A stretch of DNA of 64,000 nucleotides from Firmicutes bacterium UBA3553 (GTDB lineage: Bacteria > Bacillota > Clostridia > Tissierellales > Sedimentibacteraceae). The stretch covers positions 63,969 through 127,968 of the forward strand of contig DFOA01000003.1 of assembly GCA_002381185.1 (NCBI GenBank), given 5' to 3'. The number at the start of each line of letters is the position of its first letter. Position 1 is the stretch's first letter. The notes beneath the pieces are model-generated. The model saw nothing but the letters and a program-made list of their open reading frames with translations, had not been told where the DNA came from and ran no database searches. The translations under genes were made by a program, and so were the position numbers. Positions 52,540 through 60,916 of this stretch are shown one piece after another.

Positions 52540-54027
52540 ATGAGAAAATTAAATTTACCTTTAAAAAAATCGAACAGTACTGAATCCGGTAAAATCTTCA
52601 AACAGCTCCCAGAAAAAAAAGAAAGACAAGTCCTTAATTTTAAAATAAAATTTACAAAACAAGTTAAAGGCTCAATAGCACTTTTCTGTGCAACCACATT
52701 AGTTTTAAGCGGCAGCTACGCTTCTACTTATTTAAAAACTCACGAAAATAATGTGTTTTCAACTGACAGCTTCACAATTACAGAAGAAGGAAAGGAACTT
52801 TGCAAAGTCAGAGATTCTGAAATCTTAAGCTCCGTTCTTCTTAAATTGGAAGATGATTTAGAAAAAACATATCAACATGACATAGCAATAGAAAGTAAAT
52901 TTGAAATTACAGAATCTAAGGCAAAAGACAATGAAATAGTGACAGAAGAAAAGTTATACGACATACTTGAAGCTAATGTTAATTATTCTATATTAGCATA
53001 TGCAATCAACATAGACGGAGAGCAAATCGGAATAGTTAATTCAGAGAGTGAAGCAAACAGCGCAATTGAAGAAGTTAAAGATTATTTTACACAAAACTAT
53101 GATGAAAAATCAATAATAGATGTCGGCACTGTTGAAAATGTAAAAATAGAGCAGATAAAAGCTTCAAATAAAGAAATAAAAAGCAAAGATGAATTAGTTA
53201 ATTACATAATAAAAGGTACTGATGAAGAACAAAAGTACATAGTAGAAAAAGGAGATACATACTGGACCATTGCAGAATATTTCAATATGACATTGGATGA
53301 ATTGATATCTGCAAATCCTGATTCAAATCCTGAACTGATACAAATCGGAGATGAATTAAACTTAGTGGTACCAAAACCATTTTTAAACGTTAAGGTTACA
53401 AGAAAAGTAAAACAGGAAGAAAAAACACCTTTTGAAACTGAATACTCATATGTTTCCTATATGTACAACGATGAACAGGTTATTGACAGAAAAGGTAAGT
53501 ACGGAGTTTCGGAAATAGAAGCATTGGTTACCGAACAAAATGGTATTCAAATAGCGAAGGAAGTTTTGTCGGAAGAAGTTATAACAGAACCTGTTACCGA
53601 GATAGTTACAACAGGTACTCAGGACCCACCGCCGAAAAAAGGAACAGGATATTTTATAAACCCACTTCTCGGATCATATGTTTCATCTCGTTTTGGTTCC
53701 AGAAGCGGAGCATTTCACTTAGGTCAGGACATGGCTAAGGCATCAGGCTCATCAATAAAAGCAGCTGACGGAGGAACAGTAACATTTGCAGGTTGGTCCG
53801 GAAGCTACGGATACATGGTTGATATAGACCATGGCGGCGGATTTACAACAAGATATGCCCATTGCAGCGAAATTTATGTATCTGTAGGCGAAAAGGTATA
53901 TCAGGGAAAAGTTATAGCGGCAGTAGGATCTACCGGAGTCGCAACAGGACCTCACTTACATTTTGAAGTAAGAAAATACGGATCTGTAGTTAATCCCGCA
54001 GCATACATCGGAGTTCAATACAGATAG
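52540..54027 (+). CDS. Cell-wall endopeptidase: LysM, G5-like and M23 (LytM) domains
   Basis: 495-aa envelope protein. One membrane-spanning anchor (about 44-66, GSIALFCATTLVLSGSYAS) follows a basic cytoplasmic N-terminus. Then come an extended region (about 70-235), one LysM domain (about 236-285, VEKGDTYWTIAEYFN), a G5-like domain (about 290-365), a Pro-rich hinge (DPPPKK) and an M23 zinc peptidase domain with FHLGQDMA (His, Asp) and HLHFEV (HxH). It cuts peptidoglycan cross-bridges during growth or division. Promoter and hairpin leader are upstream; monocistronic. Confidence 0.93.
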   Translation: MRKLNLPLKKSNSTESGKIFKQLPEKKERQVLNFKIKFTKQVKGSIALFCATTLVLSGSYASTYLKTHENNVFSTDSFTITEEGKELCKVRDSEILSSVLLKLEDDLEKTYQHDIAIESKFEITESKAKDNEIVTEEKLYDILEANVNYSILAYAINIDGEQIGIVNSESEANSAIEEVKDYFTQNYDEKSIIDVGTVENVKIEQIKASNKEIKSKDELVNYIIKGTDEEQKYIVEKGDTYWTIAEYFNMTLDELISANPDSNPELIQIGDELNLVVPKPFLNVKVTRKVKQEEKTPFETEYSYVSYMYNDEQVIDRKGKYGVSEIEALVTEQNGIQIAKEVLSEEVITEPVTEIVTTGTQDPPPKKGTGYFINPLLGSYVSSRFGSRSGAFHLGQDMAKASGSSIKAADGGTVTFAGWSGSYGYMVDIDHGGGFTTRYAHCSEIYVSVGEKVYQGKVIAAVGSTGVATGPHLHFEVRKYGSVVNPAAYIGVQYR

Positions 54028-54057
54028 TAATAAAGTTAATATTTAAGTTGAATACAG

Positions 54058-54090
54058 CAGCCGTTGATAAGCTCAACGGCTTATTTTATT
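54058..54090 (+). terminator. Intrinsic terminator after the M23 gene
   Basis: GCCGTTGA-loop-TCAACGGC followed by a T-rich stretch (TTATTTTATT). Confidence 0.82.
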
Positions 54091-54277
54091 GTATCCGCCC
54101 TGGGCGTTTTGCTTATGTCTGGAAATTAGCAATAGTAGTTATATGGAAATTTCAGCAAAACAAGACAGAAAATTTATATATTTTTTCCTTGCATTTTTTG
54201 ATGTTTAGTAATATTATGAAGAAGTATTATTAATAAACCAGGACATATAATGCAAATAACATTAAAAGGAAGGTACG

Positions 54278-54763
54278 ATGATATATTTCGATTATAGATT
54301 TATGGAAGTTGCACGACCGATCATTGAGCATGAACAATATCAGCAAATGAGGAAAATAAAACATCATGATGAAAGTGTCTTTGATCATTCTGTAAAAGTT
54401 GCATTCTATGCGTACCGAATGGCGTATAAATATAATTTAGACTGGGAATCCACAATCAGAGGGGCATTGCTTCACGATTTCTTTTTATATAAATTTAAGA
54501 AATGCCTGGGCTTAAGAATTATAACAGATTCAATAAAGCATGCAATTGCTCACCCCTTAATTGCATTTGACAATGCAAGCAAATACTTTGACTTAAACAA
54601 AAAAGAAGAAAATATAATAAAAGCACATATGTTTCCTTTTGGACTGCCAAAATCAAAAGAAGCATGGATTGTAAGCTATGTGGACAAGTACATTGCAACA
54701 TTTGAATATGCTTCTAACTTTAAGAAGATGGCCAGAAGAAAACCCGCATACAGCACAGAATAA
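54278..54763 (+). CDS. HD-domain protein
   Basis: 161-aa soluble HD-superfamily phosphohydrolase. H-D motifs: HDESVFDHSVKVAFYAYRMA, LLHDFFLYK (paired His-Asp) and VSYVDKYIA. Small clostridial HD proteins with this pattern are uncharacterised nucleotide hydrolases or phosphodiesterases. No partner domain or operon neighbour is present, so no substrate can be proposed. GGAAGG precedes the start. Confidence 0.85.
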   Translation: MIYFDYRFMEVARPIIEHEQYQQMRKIKHHDESVFDHSVKVAFYAYRMAYKYNLDWESTIRGALLHDFFLYKFKKCLGLRIITDSIKHAIAHPLIAFDNASKYFDLNKKEENIIKAHMFPFGLPKSKEAWIVSYVDKYIATFEYASNFKKMARRKPAYSTE

Positions 54764-54764
54764 T

Positions 54765-54790
54765 AAAGATGTGAATAACATCTTTTTTTA
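54765..54790 (+). terminator. Intrinsic terminator after the HD gene
   Basis: AAAGATGT-GAATA-ACATCTTT followed by a T-run. Confidence 0.82.
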
Positions 54791-54939
54791 TTTAAGACTA
54801 AAACGGAAATTTGTCATGTTCTTTTATACTTTGTAAAATACAAGTAAATTATTTACTTTAAGTTGTTTATTTATTTCATAATTGGGTAATATTTAAGTAT
54901 AGTATATTAATAATAAATAACTTGAAAGGGGCTGACCGC

Positions 54940-55473
54940 ATGAAAATATCTATTTATGCTAAAAACATACAACTCACTGAGTCATTAAGGGAGGCAACAA
55001 TAAAAAAAATTAGGAGGCTCGATAAGTTTTTTCAGCAGGATATTGAAGCAAAAGTAGTTCTAAGCATCGAAAAGAAATTACATAAAGTAGAGGTGACAAT
55101 TCCTTTCAATGGCAGAATAGTACGTGTCGAAGAAATGTCCGACGACATGTATAATGCTATAGATGAAGCAGTTGAATCATTAGAACAGCAAATCAGAAAA
55201 TTTAAAACAAAGCTTCAAAATAAGAAACATTCAAATGAATCCATTAAGTTTGAAAATGTAGAACCTCTTGATATAGATGAGGAAGAACAGGAATTCAAAG
55301 TAGTAAAAACCAAGAGATTTGCTGTAAAGCCTATGATTATAGAAGAAGCAATATTGCAAATGGACTTGTTGAAACATAATTTCTTTGTTTTTCTAAATGC
55401 AGAAACAGAAGAAGTCAATGTAGTATATAAAAGAAAAGATGAAAACTACGGTTTAATAGAGCCGGAATTATAG
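54940..55473 (+). CDS. hpf: Ribosome hibernation-promoting factor, long form
   Basis: 177-aa long HPF. The N-terminal RaiA-like ribosome-binding domain (about 1-100) is MKISIYAKNIQLTESLREATIKKIRRLDKFF. The C-terminal dimerisation domain (about 115-175) contains VKTKRFAVKPMIIEEAILQMDLLKHNFFVFLNAETEE. It dimerises 70S ribosomes into inactive 100S particles in stationary phase. The start at 54940 is chosen because GGGG lies at proper distance; the upstream TTG at 54922 would overlap it. Terminator follows. Confidence 0.95.
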   Translation: MKISIYAKNIQLTESLREATIKKIRRLDKFFQQDIEAKVVLSIEKKLHKVEVTIPFNGRIVRVEEMSDDMYNAIDEAVESLEQQIRKFKTKLQNKKHSNESIKFENVEPLDIDEEEQEFKVVKTKRFAVKPMIIEEAILQMDLLKHNFFVFLNAETEEVNVVYKRKDENYGLIEPEL

Positions 55474-55508
55474 TATTCTCCAAGTTAAATAAAATTAAAT
55501 AATATAAC

Positions 55509-55536
55509 AAAAAGACGCAATTATTTGCGTCTTTTT
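55509..55536 (+). terminator. Intrinsic terminator after hpf
   Basis: AAAAAGACGCAA pairs with TTGCGTCTTTTT. Confidence 0.88.
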
Positions 55537-55773
55537 GAATTTGTCGACAAATTAAATACAACTAACGTCCTCATATTCCCCCGAATATTCCCATATACTT
55601 ACTGCGTGCATCTTTTGTTTGCCGTTCGACCATGCACTTTTTTATATTTGCTTCAAATAATTTTCCGGAACAAATATATTATATAATACATATAGATGTA
55701 TGAATGTCGAATAATGTAGCTTGAAATATTTTTATTTTGATTTATATTTATACTGATTATTCAATCCACTATC

Positions 55774-55793
55774 TTGTCCACATCAGTGGATAA
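55774..55793. promoter_or_regulatory. Inverted DnaA-box-like pair 1
   Basis: TTGTCCACA (55774-55782), two bases, then AGTGGATAA (55785-55793), which reads TTATCCACT on the other strand. Each differs from the consensus DnaA box TTATCCACA by one base. Confidence 0.5.
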
Positions 55794-55918
55794 GCTGTGC
55801 AAAACTCGTAAATACTATGTATTGAAATTTCAACGTTATATTTTTTTACATTTCTTTTAAATAATACTTGACAAATAGTAACCTTAAATTTTACAAATCC
55901 AAAAAGTTGTTAACAATT

Positions 55919-55938
55919 TTATCCACAGGTGTGGATAA
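55919..55938. promoter_or_regulatory. Inverted DnaA-box pair 2
   Basis: TTATCCACA (55919-55927), GG, TGTGGATAA (55930-55938): two perfect consensus DnaA boxes facing each other with a 2-bp gap, 145 bp centre to centre from pair 1. Confidence 0.65.
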
Positions 55939-56289
55939 CTAAATAATGTACAGAACATATCTTCTTTTTTAGCTTGTTTATTAAAAAAAATTAAAATACT
56001 GTTATTATAATGTAAAAATTTAAGCAAAATTAAACAATATCCATAAATATTGACAGTTACATTTTTTAACTAATGAATATTTAAGAAACCATTATAAATC
56101 ATGATGATTATATTTATTCAATAATAATTAATATAAAAATTTGGTATTCAGTGTATTATGTGTCATATATGTTTAACATGGAATTTAATATTACCAATTG
56201 TTAAATTATATGACTCCCTTATACTTGATAAATTTAAAGTTTATTAATTCAGGCGTCAAAGTATGTACTTTAACACCCGTATCGTTAAG

Positions 56290-56754
56290 TTAAGCCTCAA
56301 ACTCTTCATCACTGATAACCTCTATATCATTTAAACGCAGTAGCCTTGCCGTAATTCCTTCACCTGGAATCAATGTTTTGCTGAATGTTCCATCATAAAT
56401 AAGCCTGCTTCCGCAGGAAGGGCTTTTTTCCTTTAAAATTGCTTTTTTTATACCGTATTTCTGTGCTGTTTCCAGTGTTTTAATTGCGCCATCAACAAAG
56501 TAGTCTGTCATATCTTCAGATTCAACATTTAGCACTCTTCCGCCTTTTATTTCGCATGGAAGCCTTGGTACGTTTAATCCTCCATCTACCTCTGGGCATA
56601 CCATTATTGCTTTACCTTCATCAACTAAATTCTTAACCTTTTCTGAAATGGATATTTTACCGTCATATCTTGTTTTTTCCCCGCAAAGGCAGGCGCTGAC
56701 AATATATTCATAATGATGCTCTTTATCACTCATATCTAAATTTATGTATTCCAT
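56290..56754 (-). CDS. DUF523 domain protein
   Basis: 154-aa soluble protein matching DUF523. It begins with YIVSACLCGEKTRYDG and has VCPEVDGGLNVPRLPCEI and LKEKSPSCGS (conserved Cys) in order. The three conserved cysteines suggest metal binding or redox chemistry, but the biochemical role of the family is not known. AGGAG lies nine bases upstream of the start. It is monocistronic and separated from the encapsulin genes by 130 bp and a terminator. Confidence 0.88.
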   Translation of the reverse strand: MEYINLDMSDKEHHYEYIVSACLCGEKTRYDGKISISEKVKNLVDEGKAIMVCPEVDGGLNVPRLPCEIKGGRVLNVESEDMTDYFVDGAIKTLETAQKYGIKKAILKEKSPSCGSRLIYDGTFSKTLIPGEGITARLLRLNDIEVISDEEFEA

Positions 56755-56845
56755 AATTCAAATCTCCTAAGGCTATTACAGCATATTAAATAAAAACATA
56801 TAACTATTATACAATTATAACATAATCTTATGTATTTTTCTGAAA

Positions 56846-56876
56846 AAATAAAGACGGTCAAATTTAACCGCCTTTT
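56846..56876 (-). terminator. Intrinsic terminator of the encapsulin operon
   Basis: On the minus strand AAGGCGGTTAAA pairs with TTTGACCGTCTTT and is followed by ATTTTTT. Confidence 0.82.
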
Positions 56877-56884
56877 AATATGTA

Positions 56885-57694
56885 TTATTCGAAAACCACT
56901 ACAGCATCCTTGTTTTTTATTCTTGGAAGCACAGTTTCAATAATCCTGAAATAATGATTTAAATCTTTTGTTTCCAGATATGAAGCTGCTATATCCTGAC
57001 CTATTACAAGATCCATATTATGAGGCTCTGCATTTACCAATACAGCCTTGTCGCTGCCAATAACAGGAGTTGAGAAAATATTTCCGTTAACCATCTTGCT
57101 TAATCTTTCGTATTCAGTAATTCCTGTCCCCGGCTGAATTCTTTGAAGCTGCAAAAGAAGGTTTGGACTTAATACGAGAGCATTTCTCCCAACCAATCCT
57201 CTTTCCAGGAATTTTGTAAGTCCCGTAGATATGTCCTTAACAGGATTTTCTCCTTCATTCCAATTTCCCTTTTGAATTTTTGTAATTCCTTTTGCTGTTA
57301 ACAGCCCTTCATAACTTAATTCCTCGCTGCCAAAGAAAATTAGTTCATCTTCTTTTTTTGAAATTGCTGCACCGGCTCTGTCAGCAGCGGACAGGTCAAC
57401 AGGCATGTCTGATTGCTCACTTGTTTCAAGATCTCTCCAAAGCAGGCTGAAGTCTTCATATATTAAAGGTATTTGCTCATACCTTCTGCCTTTGATTACC
57501 TTTGGATTTCCTTCTGTTTCTTCTACTTCTGTTGTATCGATGTTGATGCTTTGAACACCTGCACCCAGTGGACCATAAATACTTAAAAATCTTCTTCCCA
57601 CCAGAATTCTTTTAGCCATTGAAGTTACAGCCTCATCTATTTTATTCCAAAGCTCTGCCGATATGGGAGCTCCTTCTCTTGATAAATAATCCAT
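56885..57694 (-). CDS. Encapsulin shell protein (family 1)
   Basis: 269-aa HK97-fold nanocompartment shell protein, the family 1 length. It begins with the conserved MDYLSREGAPISAELWNKIDEA, which forms the cargo-binding N-terminal helix, and contains RRFLSIYGPLGAGVQSINID and DLVIGQDIAASYLETKDLNHYF. It assembles as a proteinaceous shell enclosing the cargo encoded 9 bp upstream, an encapsulated ferritin, to store iron safely and limit oxidative damage. AGGAGG precedes the start. Two-gene operon ended by a terminator. Confidence 0.96.
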   Translation of the reverse strand: MDYLSREGAPISAELWNKIDEAVTSMAKRILVGRRFLSIYGPLGAGVQSINIDTTEVEETEGNPKVIKGRRYEQIPLIYEDFSLLWRDLETSEQSDMPVDLSAADRAGAAISKKEDELIFFGSEELSYEGLLTAKGITKIQKGNWNEGENPVKDISTGLTKFLERGLVGRNALVLSPNLLLQLQRIQPGTGITEYERLSKMVNGNIFSTPVIGSDKAVLVNAEPHNMDLVIGQDIAASYLETKDLNHYFRIIETVLPRIKNKDAVVVFE

Positions 57695-57703
57695 ATATGC
57701 CTC

Positions 57704-58057
57704 CTATTTTAATAAACTTCCTACTGTGCTTGTTTTTGCCACATACGAAGGATTTGAAATTTTTAATTCCTCAAGCATTTCTTTTACTTCTTCCTCGCCT
57801 TCTGCAAAATGAACTGCTTCTTCCGGATCTAAATATTTGAGTAATGTCATTAATTCACCAACATGTGCTTTTTCTTCATCTCTGATGTCTGCTATTACCT
57901 TTTTAGCAACAGGGTCATCTGTCGCCTGAACATGCGCATCATAGACATAAATAGCTTCAAGCTCTCCTGCTATATTCAGCCTCACAGCCTGAATCAATTC
58001 TTCCTTTGTTATTTTCTTAGGTACATTACCTGCAAACGGATTTGCAAAATTAGCCAT
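57704..58057 (-). CDS. Encapsulated ferritin-like protein (EncFtn) with encapsulin targeting peptide
   Basis: 117-aa half-ferritin. The ferroxidase residues known from EncFtn, E32, E62 and H65, occur at the same positions (GELEAIYVYD, DIRDEEKAHVGEL), with Y39. The C-terminal TSTVGSLLK is the classic encapsulin cargo-loading peptide, joined by a flexible region after the ferritin core. It oxidises Fe(II) to Fe(III) at a decamer interface for deposition in the shell. It lies 9 bp upstream of the shell gene with AGGAGG before the start. Confidence 0.95.
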   Translation of the reverse strand: MANFANPFAGNVPKKITKEELIQAVRLNIAGELEAIYVYDAHVQATDDPVAKKVIADIRDEEKAHVGELMTLLKYLDPEEAVHFAEGEEEVKEMLEELKISNPSYVAKTSTVGSLLK

Positions 58058-58178
58058 AAAAAACCTCCTATTATTATATATATTACTTATATACCAATAA
58101 TTGTAGGATTTAAAACAACTTTTTATTAGTATTTTGTGTAAAAATTTATCTAATCAAAATAGGGTTATAAGCAAAAAT

Positions 58179-58204
58179 ACTCTGAAAATGGGGTAAGGAC
58201 ATAC
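58179..58204 (+). repeat. Dispersed repeat core, third copy
   Basis: CTCTGAAAATGGGGTAAGGA resembles the cores at 11501-11522 and 46391-46412 (minus). It lies between the holin terminator and the EncFtn promoter region. Confidence 0.45.
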
Positions 58205-58229
58205 AAAAACCGGAGAAAAATCTCCGGCT
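58203..58229 (-). terminator. Intrinsic terminator after the holin-like gene
   Basis: On the minus strand GCCGGAGA-TTTT-TCTCCGGT followed by TTTTT. Confidence 0.85.
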
Positions 58230-58250
58230 TCCTTTAATCTGATTTCTATT

Positions 58251-58616
58251 CTATGTTTCACTGTCGTCTGTCTTGCTTAACAAATACTTTTCTATTGCTT
58301 TGTCAAGCTGAGTCTGTGCATATGCTTCAATACCATCAAATGTATTTTGAACTATCTTTTCAATACATTTTTTTGTTACCAGTATTTTTAATGGGGCAGG
58401 CACTAGATTGTATAACGTGTCAACAACCCAAGCAAATTTTTGTCCTCCTGCCTTGGTCACATCCTTATACATCTCTTCAGCTTCTGTTATATATTTTATT
58501 GAACTGTTTCTAAGCCTCTCATTAGTCCTTAAATACGCTGAAAGTGCTCCTAATACGATGGTCAGTATGGGAACTATTAACTGCATTACATCTTTAAAGC
58601 TTATATCCACTATCAT
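58251..58616 (-). CDS. Phage holin LLH-family protein, solitary
   Basis: 121-aa protein with one N-terminal hydrophobic segment (about 9-28, VMQLIVPILTIVLGALSAYL) and a helical hydrophilic remainder (SSIKYITEAEEMYKD, AYAQTQLDKAIEKYLL). This pattern is that of the LL-H/PF09682 holin family. No endolysin or other phage genes are near, so it is either a remnant or a domesticated protein. Start choice is uncertain (GTG 58619, ATG 58616 or GTG 58610). Confidence 0.68.
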   Translation of the reverse strand: MIVDISFKDVMQLIVPILTIVLGALSAYLRTNERLRNSSIKYITEAEEMYKDVTKAGGQKFAWVVDTLYNLVPAPLKILVTKKCIEKIVQNTFDGIEAYAQTQLDKAIEKYLLSKTDDSET

Positions 58617-58717
58617 CACTTCCGAAATAAATTATTATTATATATTATATTCCGAATGATATATATGGTTCACGAGGCTGTTTATATTTAAGTGCGGGAA
58701 ATACGAATAGGATGGTA

Positions 58718-59857
58718 TTAAAGCTTAATTTTCATGTCATAAGAGGACTTTAAAACTCCTGCCAGTCCTGAGCCTTCATAGTCATATCCCATGTCTACGA
58801 TTGTAACATTCATATATCTCTTGTCATAAAGAAGGTCGACATCTTCGCCCACAGTTCCATCTGAATTTACAATTCGTATCAGCGGCCTTATTATGTTTTC
58901 GGGATAGTTTTTTACAACAACGGCTAATTTTCCGTTACTTAATTTTACAAATGTCCCTATAGGATATGCAACAATAATTTTAATGAAATGCTGTAATATT
59001 TCATAATCAAAATGTGTATCCGCACATCCCATTATATATTCTATGACTTCATTTGGAAATGCTGATTTCCTGTATGGCCTATCTGATGTTAATGCATCAT
59101 ATACATCGCATACAGCCAGTATTTTAGCGTAATAATTAATGTTATTTGCAGTTCTGCCGTAAGGGTATCCCGTTCCGTCTAATTTTTCATGATGGCTTTC
59201 TATTGCTCTTAAGACGTCGCTTGAAACGAGATTTTGAAGCTGTTTTGCAGCATTGATAGGATGTGCTTTAATTATTTCATATTCTTCTTCTGTAAGTTTT
59301 CCCGGCTTGTTAAGTATTTCAACCGGCACTGACATTTTTCCTATGTCATGGAACAGCCCTGAAATACCCAGATCATGAAGCTTGGATTCGCTTAATCCTA
59401 ATGAAATACCTGTTGATATACTCAATATGGCAACGTTTAAGCAATGCTGAAATGTATAACTGTCAAAGTTTTTAAAGTCGATTACATTATATGTGAGGTC
59501 ATCCTTATATAAAAGCTCAGTTATTAAATCATTAACTATGGATGACATTTGTTTTATTGTTGATGCGTTAATTTTGCCCGAACTCATTTGGAAATTATAA
59601 TAAACATCTTTAATTTGAGTCAATGATTCTGCTTTTAACTTGTCATCTATGTATGAATCAACCTTTATATCAGCAAAAGCTTCAGATTCAATATAGGCCC
59701 CTTCTATATTATGATAAAGAATTCTTTTGATAAACGTGTTATTTAAAACCTGCCCTTTAGTCAAGAGCAAAGTATTAAAATTGCTATTGCCGTACAATAC
59801 AATATCTTTTGCTAATATCATGCCAGGCTTAAGATGTTTGTTAGTTATAAATAACAT
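58718..59857 (-). CDS. HD-GYP domain protein, probable cyclic-di-GMP phosphodiesterase
   Basis: 379-aa protein. An N-terminal region of about 110 aa (including LKPGMILAKDIVLYG) resembles other clostridial HD-GYP regulators. The HD-GYP domain (about 120-300) has the metal-binding set HCLNVA, GLFHDIGKMSVP, HPINAAKQL, SHHEKLDGTGYPYG and AVCDVYDALTSDRPYR. These are complete, so activity against c-di-GMP is expected. The start at 59857 follows GGAG; the TTG at 59869 overlaps it. No partner genes; monocistronic. Confidence 0.88.
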   Translation of the reverse strand: MLFITNKHLKPGMILAKDIVLYGNSNFNTLLLTKGQVLNNTFIKRILYHNIEGAYIESEAFADIKVDSYIDDKLKAESLTQIKDVYYNFQMSSGKINASTIKQMSSIVNDLITELLYKDDLTYNVIDFKNFDSYTFQHCLNVAILSISTGISLGLSESKLHDLGISGLFHDIGKMSVPVEILNKPGKLTEEEYEIIKAHPINAAKQLQNLVSSDVLRAIESHHEKLDGTGYPYGRTANNINYYAKILAVCDVYDALTSDRPYRKSAFPNEVIEYIMGCADTHFDYEILQHFIKIIVAYPIGTFVKLSNGKLAVVVKNYPENIIRPLIRIVNSDGTVGEDVDLLYDKRYMNVTIVDMGYDYEGSGLAGVLKSSYDMKIKL

Positions 59858-60077
59858 GAAATTCTCCAATTAGTATAATTTATCAGTACCAAGACAGTAT
59901 ATCATATACAATGGCATAATTCTACATTTTTTTTATAATATGTAAGCAAAAATTAACAATATAATTTGATTTAAATTAATATTTTAACAACTCATCCATT
60001 GATTACCTGGCATAATAATGTTAATATATATTGAGATTAGCAGTGGATTACTGCAAAATGGTCAGGAGATATTTATA

Positions 60078-60644
60078 ATGGAAACAGCATATTCAGTCAA
60101 TAAAATTAAATTAAGAGACTACCTTGATTATGCCGGGATTCTTACTTGCAATGTGAACCCTTACCTGCCGTCCCTCTCAGATATAGGATGTGACTGGTCC
60201 GATGCGGTTGCCTTAATAGATTCACATGATCTTTTTTACTGCAAGGCATACCGCAAACGCACCACATATCTGTCAAGACATGTTTACTTCCTGCTAAATC
60301 AGTGCCTGAACAAGAAGCCTTTGAACTCTGATGCGGCAATAGTTTATGATATTCTTAAACAGGCAGGACCTCTGCAGACGGCAGAGTTAAAACTCCTGGC
60401 ACGCATGGAATCAAGCAGTTTTTCGAAAGCGACCAGCTTTCTCCTGGAAAACATGTATATAACAGCCTATAAAAACGGCGAGTTCCTGAATTCCAATTGG
60501 TCAACTCTTACTTATAGCACAGCTGAGGATTGGGAAAAGTGTATTGAATTTCCTTACATAGAAAGTAATGCACGAGAGGAACTTAAAATGATTCTAACTC
60601 GGACAATGACAGAAAAAGAGTTTGAAAAATTTATAAGACCTTAA
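60078..60644 (+). CDS. Winged-helix DNA-binding-like protein (AlkZ-related)
   Basis: 188-aa protein beginning METAYSVNKIKLRDYLDYAGI. The centre (about 85-150) looks like a winged helix: SDAAIVYDILKQAGPLQTAELKLLARM...SSSFSKATSFLLENMYITAYKNG. The overall pattern resembles short AlkZ-related proteins in Firmicutes, but no glycosylase QxQ motif is visible, so I propose a DNA-binding protein of unknown role. The start at 60078 follows AGGAGA; upstream in-frame codons lack a site. A small hairpin terminator follows. Confidence 0.62.
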   Translation: METAYSVNKIKLRDYLDYAGILTCNVNPYLPSLSDIGCDWSDAVALIDSHDLFYCKAYRKRTTYLSRHVYFLLNQCLNKKPLNSDAAIVYDILKQAGPLQTAELKLLARMESSSFSKATSFLLENMYITAYKNGEFLNSNWSTLTYSTAEDWEKCIEFPYIESNAREELKMILTRTMTEKEFEKFIRP

Positions 60645-60674
60645 TGAGTGAATAATTATTTTGAATATAATTTA

Positions 60675-60698
60675 AGGTGGGGCTAGCTCACTTTTTTA
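60675..60698 (+). terminator. Intrinsic terminator
   Basis: GTGGGGC and GCTCAC arms around TA, then TTTTTTATTTT. Confidence 0.6.
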
Positions 60699-60916
60699 TT
60701 TTAAAGTAATGCCATTCTGTTATTATCCTCAGAAATACTTGTAATTACTTTGTTATTTATATTACAAATACATAAAGAGCCAAATATTTAATAAAATCAA
60801 AGCTTACTTTTTGTAGCAAAAATTAGCAATAACTTGTTTTAACTTTAATTTTTTTGGTATATATAAACCATGTTGATTTCAATCATAATTTTTTTACACC
60901 TAAGGGAGGATTTTAA

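Larger units (their letters stand above)
55537..56289. other. 750-bp non-coding AT-rich region with two inverted DnaA-box-like pairs
   Basis: No credible coding sequence on either strand. It contains two 20-bp inverted arrangements of DnaA-box-like 9-mers, described separately, and then a long stretch of nearly pure A/T (about 55960-56220). Function unknown; a DnaA-binding or replication-control locus is one reading. Confidence 0.55.

Noticed and set aside
55537..56289. Chromosomal oriC as a firm call
   Set aside because: Only four DnaA-box-like sites and no dnaA, dnaN or rpmH adjacent; kept only as a DnaA-site candidate.
58251..58616. Prophage
   Set aside because: A single holin-like gene with no integrase, structural or lysis partner genes.
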